Assembly (NCBI RefSeq): GCF_002804125.1
Contig: NZ_CP024966.1
Coordinates: forward strand, 310,001 to 374,000
DNA length: 64,000 nucleotides
DNA from: Mesoplasma entomophilum
GTDB taxonomy: Bacteria; Bacillota_I; Bacilli_A; Mycoplasmatales; Mycoplasmataceae
Reading direction: 5' to 3'
The notes under the pieces were generated by a model, which was given only the letters and a program-made list of their open reading frames with translations, was not told the origin of the DNA and did no database searches. The position numbers were made by a program, and so were the translations under genes. Shown piece by piece: positions 21,857 through 32,364 of this stretch (position 1 is the first letter of the stretch; every line of letters starts with the position of its first letter).

Positions 21857-21896
21857 TTGACACATAGATTTAATTTTTATATTATATTTATGTGTC
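21857..21896 (+). promoter_or_regulatory. tRNA-Gly promoter inside an inverted repeat
   Basis: TTGACA (21857-21862), then TATTAT (21880-21885) after 17 bases. The core is enclosed by a perfect 8-base inverted repeat, GACACATA (21859-21866) and TATGTGTC (21889-21896). The transcript should start just before the tRNA at 21903. Confidence 0.6.
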
Positions 21897-21902
21897 TAAA
21901 AC

Positions 21903-21976
21903 GCAGGTGTAGTTTAATGGTAGAACTTCAGCCTTCCAAGCTGACTGTGAGGGTTCGATTCCCTTCACCTGCTCCA
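21903..21976 (+). tRNA. tRNA-Gly (anticodon UCC)
   Basis: Acceptor arms GCAGGTG (21903-21909) and CACCTGC (21966-21972) pair perfectly. The D arm contains AGTTTAATGGTAGAAC; the anticodon loop CTTCCAA gives anticodon TCC; the T loop is TTCGATT inside GAGGG/CCCTT. The discriminator is T and CCA is encoded (21974-21976). A UCC anticodon with unmodified U34 can read all four glycine codons in Mollicutes. Confidence 0.97.
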
Positions 21977-21988
21977 TTTAAAAAATAG

Positions 21989-22011
21989 AACAACCGAAAG
22001 GTTGTTTTTTT
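21989..22011 (+). terminator. Terminator after tRNA-Gly
   Basis: Stem AACAACC/GGTTGTT closed by a GAAA-type tetraloop and followed by a T-run. Confidence 0.85.
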
Positions 22012-22051
22012 ATTTTTTGATATAATTAAAAATAGAAAAAAGGTGAATCAA

Positions 22052-22768
22052 ATGAGTGAAATAAAAAACTTGGATTGAAAGAAAACAAGAGAATTTGATC
22101 TTGAAAGAACAAATGTTTGAATAAGTTTCACATTTGAAATAATTGCTGTTGTTTTACCATATGTAGCAATTTGAATATTAATAGGTAGCTCTTGAAATAC
22201 TGAAAAATTTCATAATTACTATGATGATTTACCCGTAAAAGAATTTTTACTTACAATGATATGTATAGTATATGTAATAATTGCTTTAGGTTTTAATTTA
22301 ATAACATACCTTCTAAAGTGACAAAAAGAAGACAGTTTCACTTTTACAACTGCAATAGCATTATGTTTAACAGGCTTTGTAACAAATAGTATTTGAATCG
22401 ATAAATTATCAATAGGTGGATTTGCAATATTTTTAAAACTAATATTCTTAGTAGTATTTGCTTTAATTGGAATATTTATAGGAACATTAGGAACTATGCT
22501 TATAAGAAACTTTAGATTTAAAATTGAAGAAGAAGATCAAATACTATTAGAAGCCTATAAAAATGGTGAAGAAATACCTTCTGTTAAAAAAATAAGATTA
22601 GACAGAGCAGAAAAATTTAGAATTAAAAAAGAACAAGAAATAGAAGAATTAAATAAGTTTAAAGAAGAACTAAATGAAAAAATAGCTATTGAACTAAAAA
22701 ACAAAAAGCATGTGAAATTGGATGAAAAGGAAAACAAAAAACGAAATAAAAAAAATAATAAAAAATAA
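22052..22768 (+). CDS. Unknown four-span membrane protein with charged tail
   Basis: 238 aa. About four hydrophobic spans lie between residues 22 and 150 (FEIIAVVLPYVAIWILIG, MICIVYVIIALGFNLITYLL, a third near 105-120, and a strongly hydrophobic one near 125-150). The remaining 85 residues are a very charged, helical Lys/Glu-rich cytosolic tail that could form a coiled coil. The start follows AAAAAAGGTGA at 22036-22046. It is not recognised as a known family; the layout (few spans plus long basic tail) is common among Mollicutes lineage-specific proteins. Next to cdsA and the site-2 protease, so an envelope role is possible but unproven. Confidence 0.75.
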
Positions 22769-22841
22769 CCTTGTTTAAGGGTTAAAAAATAGTCTAAAAT
22801 TTGCTAAAATTAATATAATATATTTTAAAGAAAGGTTTATT

Positions 22842-23897
22842 ATGACTAATAAAGTGGAATCAAATCAAAATAAATTTTTAAATTTAAAAAATAATAATTT
22901 CTTTATAAGATTTTCATCAAGTGTAATTATAGTTGCTATGATAATTTTATTCTTGTCAACAGCGATATTAAGTGAAGAATTATGAGTCAATTTAAGAGAT
23001 AAAAATACAGCAAAAACTGTTAGTGAAGCTCTTGGAATTGTAATGTTATGTATATCTGTTGCTATATTAATGTTTAGTATATATGAATTGTCTACGTCAC
23101 TAAAGATTAAAAATAAAGTTTTTATAATTATTATGGAATTATTAGCTTTGGGATTATTTTTAGCACCAATAACTTCGATAAGAAATTTAAATGATTTATT
23201 CATTTACCAAGATTGAATTTTAAAAGCTAAGCTAGCAGAGTGATATATGCAAATTACTTATTTAATTATATTTTTGAGTATTTCTTCAATAACAGCTTAT
23301 TTATCAGGAATTAATTTTAAGAAAATGGTTATGATTATTGGAACTTCATTAATCATAATATTTGGTATGAAAGGGTTCACTTACATATCACTAACAAATG
23401 ATTATATTTCACAAGATTATTCAAGTATTAGATTTGGTTATGTGACAGCAATTTGAATTTGATTAATTGTTATTTTAACAGATACATTTGCTTATATATT
23501 TGGTGTAGCTTTTGGTAAACATAAAATGGCTCCAAAAATTTCTCCTAAAAAAAGTTGAGAGGGTGCAATTGGAGGATTTACTACAGCTTTTGTTATTTCA
23601 GTAACTATGGCAATATTATTTTTCTTCTTTGTTAATACTCATTCTGTTTTTAAAGATTATATGAGTAATATCCAGAATAATTTGGGAACAGGATTAGTTA
23701 TATTCTTGTATATTCTTTTAGCGTCTTTAATTTCATTTATAGGTCAATTAGGAGATTTATTTTTCTCGCTAATTAAAAGAAAAAATGATATAAAAGATTT
23801 TTCAAATTTAATACCAGGCCACGGAGGAGTTTTAGATAGACTTGACTCATTCATGCTAGTATTTTTATTTATGTATTTGTTTACATTAATTAATTAG
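22842..23897 (+). CDS. cdsA: Phosphatidate cytidylyltransferase (CDP-diglyceride synthase)
   Basis: Makes CDP-diacylglycerol from phosphatidate and CTP in the membrane, the entry to phosphatidylglycerol and cardiolipin. 351 aa with about eight spans. The C-terminal signature is complete: [20 protein letters not shown], then GVLDRLDS (about residues 305-335). [29 protein letters not shown] near residue 212 is the other family block. AAAGAAAGG precedes the ATG. Its neighbour is rseP-like, and the order cdsA-rseP-polC is conserved across Firmicutes. Confidence 0.93.
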
Positions 23898-23911
23898 TTT
23901 AAGGAGTTTGT

Positions 23912-25192
23912 ATGGGAAGTGTAATGATAGTAATTTTATCAATATTAATTTCAATTATTGTTGTATTAGTGTTAATTACGCTTCATGAACTTGGGCATTT
24001 CATTGTAGCAAAATTATCAAAAGCTTATGTGTTTGAGTTTGCAATTGGCTTTGGTCCTAAACTATTTGTAATAAAAAGAAAAGAAACTTGATATTCTATT
24101 AGGTTAATACCTTTGGGTGGATATGTATCAATTGCTAGTGATTTTGCAGAGCCTCCAAAAGGAAGAGAAGAAGAATTTGAAAAAATTCCTGATGCTCGTA
24201 AAATTGATTATGCAATTAAGTGAAAGAAAACATTATTTATATTATTTGGACCTTTAATTAATTTATTCGTTGCTTATATTTTAATATTTTCAGTAATGTT
24301 TGGAGTTGGTTATATGCCAAGCGATCCAAACTTTTATGGTCAAAACTTTTCAACTAATTCTATTGCTTATAAAATGATTGCTGAAAAAGAAGGAATTAAA
24401 CCTGAAGAAGGAAACAAATATGTTTCTAATCATTTAAAAGTTGCAATTACTGGATGAAACGTTCAACTGGTTGATAAAACACAAAAAGATATTAAAGATT
24501 GAGAGTTTACTGTTTCAAAAAAAGAAAGTGCACCAACTTATAAAGAAATTTCAGCAATGTTTAATCATGGAAAAAAAGAAGTATATGAATACATCACTAA
24601 AAATAATCTTGATGATCAAACAATTGTTAAATTTCAATTTGAGTACTTAAAATTAGACAATCTTTATTCAGGCAATTTATTTTTAGATAAAGAGAAAGCA
24701 TCAGACTGAGCTACTTTAGAAGGAACTCCAATTTCAAATTGAAAAAAAGCTAAGCAAATAACTGGTATAGCAATTGCACCACCAGATAGATATTTTAAAA
24801 ATGGTGGTCAAAAGCTTGGTTATACATTTGTTGAAACTTGAAATCAATCATTTTCACTTTTGGTTGGGATTGGTAAATTCTTTACAGGTGATTTCAGTGC
24901 TATTTCAGGACCTGTAGGTATTGCGAAATCATCAATAGGAACTACAACCACAGCAACAACATCAATGACTGCTAGTCGCATATTCTATGTATCTTCAATA
25001 TCAGCTAACTTGTTTATGCTTAACATGCTTCCATTCCCACCATTAGATGGATACAAATTTTGAGAAACACTAGTTGAATGAGTAACTAAAAAAGAAGTTA
25101 GTCAAAAAACAAAAACAATAATATATGCAACTGGAGCTATTTTACTAATAAGTTTCATAGTTGTGATATCAATCAAAGATTTTATAATTTAA
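23912..25192 (+). CDS. rseP: Site-2 type membrane zinc metalloprotease (RseP family)
   Basis: Intramembrane protease, 426 aa. The zinc-binding HELGHF motif lies at about residues 25-30 in the first span. The second active-site block, FMLNMLPFPPLDGYKFWE (equivalent of NLLPIPxLDGG), lies near 370. Between them, GPLINLFVAYILIF near 114 is the second family block. The central extracytoplasmic region, where a PDZ domain usually sits, is about 180 residues and not clearly PDZ-like. AAGGAG just before the ATG. Substrates are unknown; in Firmicutes the homologues cut anti-sigma factors or signal peptides. It is between cdsA and polC. Confidence 0.9.
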
Positions 25193-25206
25193 AAAAGGAA
25201 GTTTAT

Positions 25207-28200
25207 ATGTCAGACAATAAAGTATTAGAATTATTTCAAAAATTGAAGATTAACTTAAATGAAGGTGAGCTTTCATTTTTTGAACATTCTGAAATTGAAA
25301 AAGCTTCTATGAGTTCAACTAAAGGTAAGCTTAAATTGTCTTTAAAGATAAAAAACTTTTTACCAATTAGAGTTTTAAGTGAAATTCATTCAAAATGTGT
25401 AGGTGCTGAAGACTTAAAAATAAAATTAATTTTAAATGTTCAACAACAAAGAATAGACAAAGAAATACTTTGCGAATATATTGAATTCATTAAAAATGAA
25501 AAAGCTCAAAATAAAACAATTATCTGAAATTTTATTGACTCAGAGGGGTTTGATTATGATGTTGATGAAAATATTATTAAATTTGTTGTTGATTCTAATG
25601 AATTAAAAAATCAATTAACAATTGAAATGAACTATTGCTTGGCAAAATTATCTCAGTTTGGATTTAAAGATTTAAATTATGAAATTGAAGTTGAAGATAA
25701 AACCGAAGAATACATAAAACAATCACTTATAATTGAGCAACAAACTAAAGAACAGTATAAGCAATTTGCACCTGAACAAACTGAGAAATCTCAAAGTATT
25801 ATTGTTTCTAGACAAAACTCACAAAAATGAAACCAATCATTAGATAAACCAAGTTATGAAACATTTGAAGATATTGAAGAAGATGCTCAAAATATTGTTT
25901 TACATGGTAAAGTTATGAGTATTGAAATTAGAGATTCTAAAGCAAATAATCGTAAAATATATTCAATCGGTTTGACAGATAACAACTCATCAATCAAATG
26001 TATTTATTTTGGTAAAGAAGACGAAAGAACAATTATGGATCCTTTAACTGAAGAAGAATTAACTTCAGACAGAATTGATGAAATACGAGCAAAAAGAATT
26101 GCTAAAGGTGATTGAATTGCTGTTAAAGGTAAAACATCATACTCACAATTTGATAGAGAGCAAAATTTCATTATTGATAAAATAGGTAAAATTTCTCGTT
26201 CTGAATCTACAGTTAAAGATGAAGCAGCAAAAAAACGTGTTGAACTTCATGTGCATACAAAAATGAGTGCTATGGATGGTGTTTCATCAATTCAAGACTA
26301 TTTACAAATGGTTGATAAATGAAATTGAAAGGCTATCGCAGTAACTGATCATATTAATGTACAAACATTCCCTGATGCATATAATGAATTAAGAAAAATA
26401 AATAAAAATAAAGCTGATGAAGATAAACTTAAATTAATTTATGGGCTTGAAATGAATATGATTCAAAAAGAAGATTACTGAATTATTAAAAATCCTAAAG
26501 GCCAAAAAATCAGAGAATCTAAAATGGTTGTATTCGATTTAGAAACAACAGGATTATCACCAGAATTTAATGAAATTATCGAATTTGGTGCTGTTGTATT
26601 TGATCCAGTGACTGGAAAAACAACTAAACATGATTACTTATTTAAACCAAAAGAACCATTGAAACAATTCACAATTGATTTGACTAACATAACACCTGAA
26701 ATGTTAGATAATAAAAAAAATATTGAAGATGATTTTGCCAAAATTTATGACTTAATTAAAGACAGTATATTAATTGCACATAATGCAAACTTCGACTTTA
26801 ACTTCTTAAACGCACTTTCTAAACGTTTAGGTTATGGTGAATTAGAAAATACAGTAATTGATACTCTAACTCTTTCTAGAATTGTCAGACCTGCTTTAAA
26901 ATCTCATAGACTTGGTGCTGTTTGTAAGAAATTTGGAATTTTATATGATGAACATGTTGCTCACCGTGCCGACTATGATGCTGATGTTTTAAATGACTTA
27001 TTCTTTAAAATAATGGCTGAATTAAAACTAACAACTCCAATTATTTTTGATAATGATTTAATGAAGTTAGAACCTGAAAATGACAAAGAGAATGTTAACT
27101 TATTAAGATCACGTGGAGTTCATGTTAACGTGTTAGCTAAAAATCAACAAGGATTAAAAGATATATTTAAATTAGTTTCAATTTCGCACACTGATAACTT
27201 TTTTAACTCTCCTAAAGTATTTAAGGAAAAATTAAAAAAAATTAAAGAAAAAAATAATATTTTAATTGGTGCTGGGTGTGTTAACTCTGAAGTGTTTGAA
27301 ATAGCTAGAATTGGAACTGATCAAAAACTTGAAGAAATTATGCCTTTCTATGACTATATTGAAATACAACCACTAAGTGTTTATAAAAATTTAATTAATG
27401 ATAATCAATTAGAAGAAAACGAATTAATAAATGTAATTAATAAAATTATTAAATTAGCTAAAAAACATAATGTTATGTTAGTTGCAACTAGTGATGCTCA
27501 CTATACAAGACCAGAATTAAAAAAAATTCGTGATGTTTATATTAATGCAAAAGGACTTGGTGGAAGTAGACACCCATTATTTAGTTTTAAAAATAAAAAT
27601 AAATTAGTAGACTATCCTGATCAATATCTTAGAACAACAAATGAAATGCTAAAAGAATTTGCATGATTAAATGATGCAGCATTAGTTGATGAAATGGTAA
27701 TTACAAATACAAATAAAATAGCTGATATGATCGATTCAAATATTGTAGTTATTAAAGATGGACTATTTACACCAAATATTGAAAATGTAGATACTCTATT
27801 AAAAAATAAGTGTTATGAAACTGCGCATGCAATGTATGGAGAAGTTTTACCTGAAATTGTTGAAGCACGTTTAGAAAAAGAATTAACATCAATTATTAAA
27901 CATGGATTTGCTGTTGTTTATTGAATTTCTCACTTATTAGTTGAAAAATCTAATAATGACGGGTATCTTGTTGGTTCAAGAGGAAGTGTTGGTTCTTCAT
28001 TTGTGGCAACAACTTCAAATATTACTGAGGTTAACCCATTAAAAGCACACTATAGATGTTTAAACTGTAAGTATTCAGATTTTAATACTCCAATTGAGAT
28101 TAAATGTGGATATGATTTACCAGAACAAATTTGTCCAAAATGTAATCAAAAATTAATTGGAGATGGACATGATATTCCATTTGAAACTTTCTTAGGATTT

Positions 28201-29688
28201 GATGGAGATAAAGTTCCAGATATTGATTTAAACTTCTCTGGAGAATACCAACCAATTGCACATAACTTTACTAAAGAAATGTTTGGTGAAGATAATGTAT
28301 TTAGAGCTGGAACAATCTCAACAGTTGCTGAAAAAACTGCTTTTGGATATGTAAAAGCATTTTATGAGGAAAATGGTGTATTAGAAGAAGATATGCCAAG
28401 AAAAATTGAAATCGAAAGACAAGCCAAATTAGTTGAAGGGGTAAAAAGAACAACAGGACAACACCCTGGAGGAATTATTATTTTACCTAAAGAGTTTGAA
28501 ATAGAAGATTTTACACCAGTCAATTTCCCAGCTGATGATGCAACAAGTTCATGAAAGACAACTCACTTTGATTTCCACTCAATTCATGATAATTTATTAA
28601 AAATGGATATTTTAGGTCACGTCGACCCAACTGCATTAAGAATGCTTAAAGATTTAACGGGAGTTAATCCAATTAGTATTCCAACAAATGATCCAAAAGT
28701 ATATTCATTATTTAGTGATTTATCTGCTTTAAATATTAAACCAGAGCAAATTAATGGAGAAAAAACTGGAGCCATTGGTTTACCAGAATTTGGTACAGGA
28801 TTTGTTAGATCAATGTTAAGAGAAACAAAACCTAAAACATTTGCTGATTTAGTGCAAATTTCAGGACTATCACATGGTACTGATGTTTGATTAGGAAATG
28901 CTAGAGACTTAATTAAAAATGATATAGCTAACATTTCAACTGTTATTGGTTGTCGTGATGATATTATGGTTTATTTAATGGGACAAGGAATTGATGCAAC
29001 TACTTCATTCAAAATAATGGAATCAGTGCGTAAAGGACAAGGATTAAGAAAAGAATGAAAAGAAATTATGTTAGCGCATAATGTTCCGGAATGATATATT
29101 GAATCATGTTTAAAAATTAAGTATATGTTCCCTAAAGCCCATGCTACTGCTTATGTATTAATGGCTTATCGAATTGCTTGATATAAAATTTATTATCCAG
29201 CTGAATACTATGCAACATTTTTAACTAATAGGGCTGATGCTTTTGATTTAAAAACGTTCTTAGGTGGTTATAATGGTGTTAAAGAAAAACTAGCAGAATT
29301 AGAATCAAGAAAAAACAGAAAAGATAAAATGACAACAAAAGAACTAGCTTTAATGCCAGTTCTAGAAATTGGATTAGAAATGTTTAGTCGTGGAATTAAA
29401 ATGGCTAACTTAAACTTTGAAAAATCTTTAGCAGATAAGTATATTATTGAAAAAGATGAAACAACTGGTGAAGCTACACTATATCCTCCATTCTTAGTAA
29501 TTGATTCACTTGGAGATGCTGTGGCTGATTCAATTATTAAAGCTAGAAGTGAAAGACCATTAACTAGTGTTAAAGATTTAACAATGCGAACAACTATTAC
29601 TCAAACACAAATGAAAATATTTGAACAATTAAATGTGTTAGATACACTAGCACAAGATGAGCAATTAGAATTTGACTTTTTTAACTAA
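25207..29688 (+). CDS. polC: DNA polymerase III alpha subunit, PolC type
   Basis: Replicative polymerase of low-GC Gram-positives, 1493 aa. Domains in order: N-terminal domain; OB-fold with [14 protein letters not shown] near residue 230; split PHP domain ([16 protein letters not shown] near 347 and TSDAHY near 762); inserted DEDDh proofreading exonuclease starting [23 protein letters not shown] near 440 with [10 protein letters not shown] and [10 protein letters not shown]; a polymerase zinc region (CLNC, CPKC near 953-982); the palm [11 protein letters not shown] near 1003; and [14 protein letters not shown] near 1081. Many TGA Trp codons. A fragment of its last roughly 110 bases recurs, decayed, at about 31640. 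Confidence 0.97.
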
Positions 29689-29710
29689 AAGATAGATTGA
29701 GAGAATGAAT

Positions 29711-30337
29711 ATGAAAAATTTAGCAGAATTAATGACACAAAGAAGAAGTGCTCGAGATTTTGATGTTAATTATGAAATACCTGAAGCAGATTTTAATGAT
29801 ATTATTCAAGCAATGAGAATGTCACCATCTTCGTATGGTATTTTAGGACAAAGATTATTAGTAATCAATCGTGGAGAAATGCGTGAGAAATTAGCACCAT
29901 TTTTCTATAATCAATTAAACTATGTTAATGCATCAAAGTTTATTATTGTATTAGCAGCTAATCACAAAGGATTAAAAGACGCTACTACTCATACAATGGA
30001 TTTAAAATTTGGTGACTCAGAAGCTAGAGCTGCTTATGAAGGAAATATTCATAAGGTTTTATTTAGTGGTAATTTAAGTGATGAAAGACTAGATAGTTAT
30101 TCAAGTCAACAAACTTACATTACAACAGGAGTTGCTACAGTGGTGGCTGCTAGTTTAAATATAGATACTTGTATGATTGGTGGATTTAATGCAAAAGCTT
30201 TAGGTGAATACTTGATTCAAGAAGGTTTAATGTATGATTATGAGACACCATTCATTACAATGGCATTTGGTAAAAGTACAAAAATTAGTGGTGAAAAACT
30301 TAGATCTGAATTAAAAGATTTTGTGAAAGAAATTTAA
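29711..30337 (+). CDS. Nitroreductase family NAD(P)H oxidoreductase
   Basis: 208-aa FMN-dependent enzyme of the NfsB-like family. The N-terminus LAELMTQRRSARDFDVNYEI gives the FMN-phosphate-contacting Arg-Ser block; MSPSSYGILGQRLLVI near residue 36 and GVATVVAASLNIDTCMIGGFNAKALGEYL near 140 are the other family segments. ATG codons lie at 29705 and 29711. I chose 29711 because GAGAG ends about 7 bases before it, and because the decayed copy at 31772 keeps only that ATG. It follows polC by 22 bases. The physiological substrate is not evident. Confidence 0.9.
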   Translation: MKNLAELMTQRRSARDFDVNYEIPEADFNDIIQAMRMSPSSYGILGQRLLVINRGEMREKLAPFFYNQLNYVNASKFIIVLAANHKGLKDATTHTMDLKFGDSEARAAYEGNIHKVLFSGNLSDERLDSYSSQQTYITTGVATVVAASLNIDTCMIGGFNAKALGEYLIQEGLMYDYETPFITMAFGKSTKISGEKLRSELKDFVKEI

Positions 30338-30360
30338 GAATCGAAAGATTCTTTTTTATT
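30337..30360 (+). terminator. Terminator after the nitroreductase
   Basis: Stem AGAATC/GATTCT with a GAAA loop and TTTTTTATTT; it is duplicated with one loop change at 32310. Confidence 0.85.
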
Positions 30361-30475
30361 TCAAGCCATAAATTGATAAAAGCATGAGTAAAAGTAAAGA
30401 AAAGCATATTTATATACAAAGGACTAAATTAAAACAAATATTAATAATTTAAAGTGAAATTATAGTTTCAGTATT

Positions 30476-30517
30476 TAAAAAGCAACACCTTGAGTCATTA
30501 ATAGCACAAGGAGTTGC
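30476..30517 (-). terminator. Terminator for the minus-strand membrane genes
   Basis: Inverted repeat GCAACACCTTG (30482-30492) and CAAGGAGTTGC (30507-30517), 10 of 11 pairs. On the minus strand it is followed by TTTTT (complement of 30477-30481). It would end transcripts from the two minus-strand genes. The rest of 30361-30608 has no supportable gene. Confidence 0.7.
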
Positions 30518-30608
30518 AATAAAAAATATAAAAAACAAAAATTATTTGACATCATATGTTGCACTTACGATTTTAATTTATGCAATTTAATTATATTTTA
30601 ATAACTAT

Positions 30609-31346
30609 TTATTTTTTTGCATTTTGCATCATATATTTAAAATTTTCAATCAAAATAAATTCTAGTTGTTCTAAAGCAATTTGTTTACCATTAACGAAAA
30701 TAATGATTTCTTTTTTATCATAAATTCTGTGAATAAAATTTGCATTTGCTCTTAAGTAGTTTAAAAAAATTTCAAATTCTGATGCTGAGTTATTCAAAGC
30801 AGTTTTTTTAAGTTTCTTTTGAAATATTTTTTGATTAAGTTGGAAAGGTGAATTATAAACAGAAATTTTACCATCATTTTGATTAAGCAATTTAAAGTTT
30901 TGATATTGTGTTTTTTCACTTTTTTGAAAATTATCAACAAAATACTTGTGTGTTTGGTTTTTTGAGTGAAATTTTATTGATTTAATCTTATTTTTAAATC
31001 TAATGAAAATAACAATAATTAATGTTAAAGATATTAAATAAAGTACAGTTATTAATATCATATGAATTATAAAAAAATACTCAGAATTAGGTATTAAAAA
31101 TGAATAACCTATGTAAGTAATTGAAGTCAAAAAAGCAGTTAAATAATAAACAATGAGTAATTTTCATTTTTCATTTTTTAAAAATAAAGGTAAATTATTT
31201 AATTCCAAAGAAGTTTTAAAATAATTGCAAACTCATTTATTTTTAACTTCTAAGTTGTAATGGTTTATAATTCATGCAGTAAAAGGTCATCCAAGACTTA
31301 ATATCATGAAACTTAAACAAATTCAAATGTATATATCTCAAGTCAT
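30609..31346 (-). CDS. Unknown membrane protein, minus strand
   Basis: 245-aa protein read from an ATG at 31346, using TGA as Trp at several early codons (MTWDIYIWICLSF...). Hydrophobic spans lie near residues 5-25, 72-90 and 97-120. A Lys-rich soluble domain of about 125 residues follows and ends ALEQLEFILIENFKYMMQNAKK. Its start lies 8 bases after the stop of a 40-residue membrane peptide, with AAGGA overlapping that stop, so the two form a small operon. No family is recognised. It lies in an island between the intact and decayed polC/nitroreductase copies, against the direction of all neighbouring core genes. Confidence 0.6.
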
Positions 31347-31354
31347 GGTAATCC

Positions 31355-31477
31355 TTAAAAGTTATTATAACTTATTCAAGCAGTTACTGCCCCTGCGCCA
31401 CCAATAACTGAAATTATTGCTAGAAAGCATCAAGTTAGAATAGCAGATGTTTTAGTTAAACTAAGTATTTTTTTCAT
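31355..31477 (-). CDS. 40-residue single-span peptide, minus strand
   Basis: MKKILSLTKTSAILTWCFLA followed by IISVIGGAGAV and TAWISYNNF: a basic N-terminus, one strongly hydrophobic span (about residues 11-34), then a short polar end. AGAAAGG lies 12 bases before the ATG on the minus strand. TGA codons at two Trp positions. It could be a small membrane peptide (including a toxin-like or accessory peptide) or an uncleaved signal segment. Its coupling to the 245-aa membrane gene argues that it is real. Confidence 0.5.
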
Positions 31478-31639
31478 AACAAATATACGCCTTTCTTTTT
31501 AGATCACATTTTATTAAAATGGATTAAGTTAATTATAAGTTATAAATTTTCATAATCTATTAAAATTGATTATTTACTTAGCATCATAAAAAACTATTAA
31601 GCAGGTATAAGAAAAAAAAGGAAGAAAAGACAAAAAATG

Positions 31640-31748
31640 ACTTAGTTTAAGAGAAACTACTACTCAAACAGAATTAAAAATATTTAAACAATTAAATGTG
31701 TTAGATACACTTGCAAAAGATAACAATTAGAATTTAACTTTTTAATTA
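31640..31748 (+). pseudogene. Decayed fragment of the polC 3' end
   Basis: About 100 bases matching the end of polC (29576-29688): the segments ACTCAAACA, AAATATTT, CAATTAAATGTGTTAGATACAC and the C-terminus are recognisable, but there are stop codons and small deletions. It is immediately followed by the decayed nitroreductase copy, exactly as in the intact pair, so both were copied together. Confidence 0.85.
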
Positions 31749-31771
31749 AAAGATAGATTGAAAGAAAGAAT

Positions 31772-32310
31772 ATGAAAAATTTAGCAGAATTAATGAGAGA
31801 AAAGAGAAGTTCTTGAGATTTTGTTGTTTGTTATGAAATAGATATTATCCAAGCAATGAAAATGTAACCATCTTCATATGGTATTTAGGTGGTAAAGATT
31901 ATTAATAATCCAATCTTAGATAAATGTTTAAGAAATTAGTACCATTCTTTTATAATCAATTAAACTATGTTAATGCAACAAAAATTTATTATTGTATTAG
32001 CAGCTAATCACAAAGTTTAAAAACCGCTACTACTCATACAATGGATTTAAAATTTGGTGACTCAGAAACTAGAGTTGCAAATAAACTTCCTATCATACAC
32101 ATTGTAGCTCCAGTGGTGGCTGCTAGTTTAGATATAGATACTTGTATGATTGGTGGATTTAATGCAAAAGTTTTAGGTGAATACTTGATTCAAGAAGGTT
32201 TAATGTATAATTATGAAACACCATTCATTACAATTGCATTTGGTAAAAGTACAAAAATCAGTGGTGAAAAACTTAGATCTGAATTAAAAGATTTTGTGAA
32301 AGAAATTTAA
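31772..32310 (+). pseudogene. Decayed nitroreductase copy
   Basis: Second copy of the gene at 29711-30337, shortened from 627 to 539 bases. It keeps the start (MKNLAELM), then carries a premature TAA near 31866, frameshifts and an internal deletion of the middle (near 32080-32105). The last 270 bases are open and nearly identical (VVAASLDIDTCMIGGFNAKV... to the end). It lacks the FMN-binding N-terminal block in frame, so no active enzyme is expected. Confidence 0.9.
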
Positions 32311-32332
32311 GAATCAAAAGATTCTTTTTTTA
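32310..32332 (+). terminator. Duplicated terminator before the SIR2 gene
   Basis: Stem AGAATC/GATTCT, AAAA loop, seven T. It is the copy of the terminator at 30337. A TATAAT at 32341-32346 follows and would serve the SIR2 gene. Confidence 0.8.
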
Positions 32333-32364
32333 TTTAGATTTATAATTAAAACAAGAGGATGTAT

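Larger units (their letters stand above)
31640..32332 (+). repeat. Direct repeat of polC-end/nitroreductase/terminator
   Basis: This stretch repeats 29576-30360 in the same orientation, including the terminator (AGAATC/GATTCT). The two copies frame the minus-strand membrane-gene island at 30361-31639. Confidence 0.85.

Noticed and set aside
30383-30451. 22-codon frame MSKSKEKHIYIQRTKLKQIL... after the nitroreductase terminator
   Set aside because: Too short, no ribosome site, no match I can name; probably chance in AT-rich spacer.
32041-32310. 89-codon open frame in the nitroreductase copy as a functional gene
   Set aside because: It lacks the FMN-binding N-terminus and is part of a clearly decayed duplicate.
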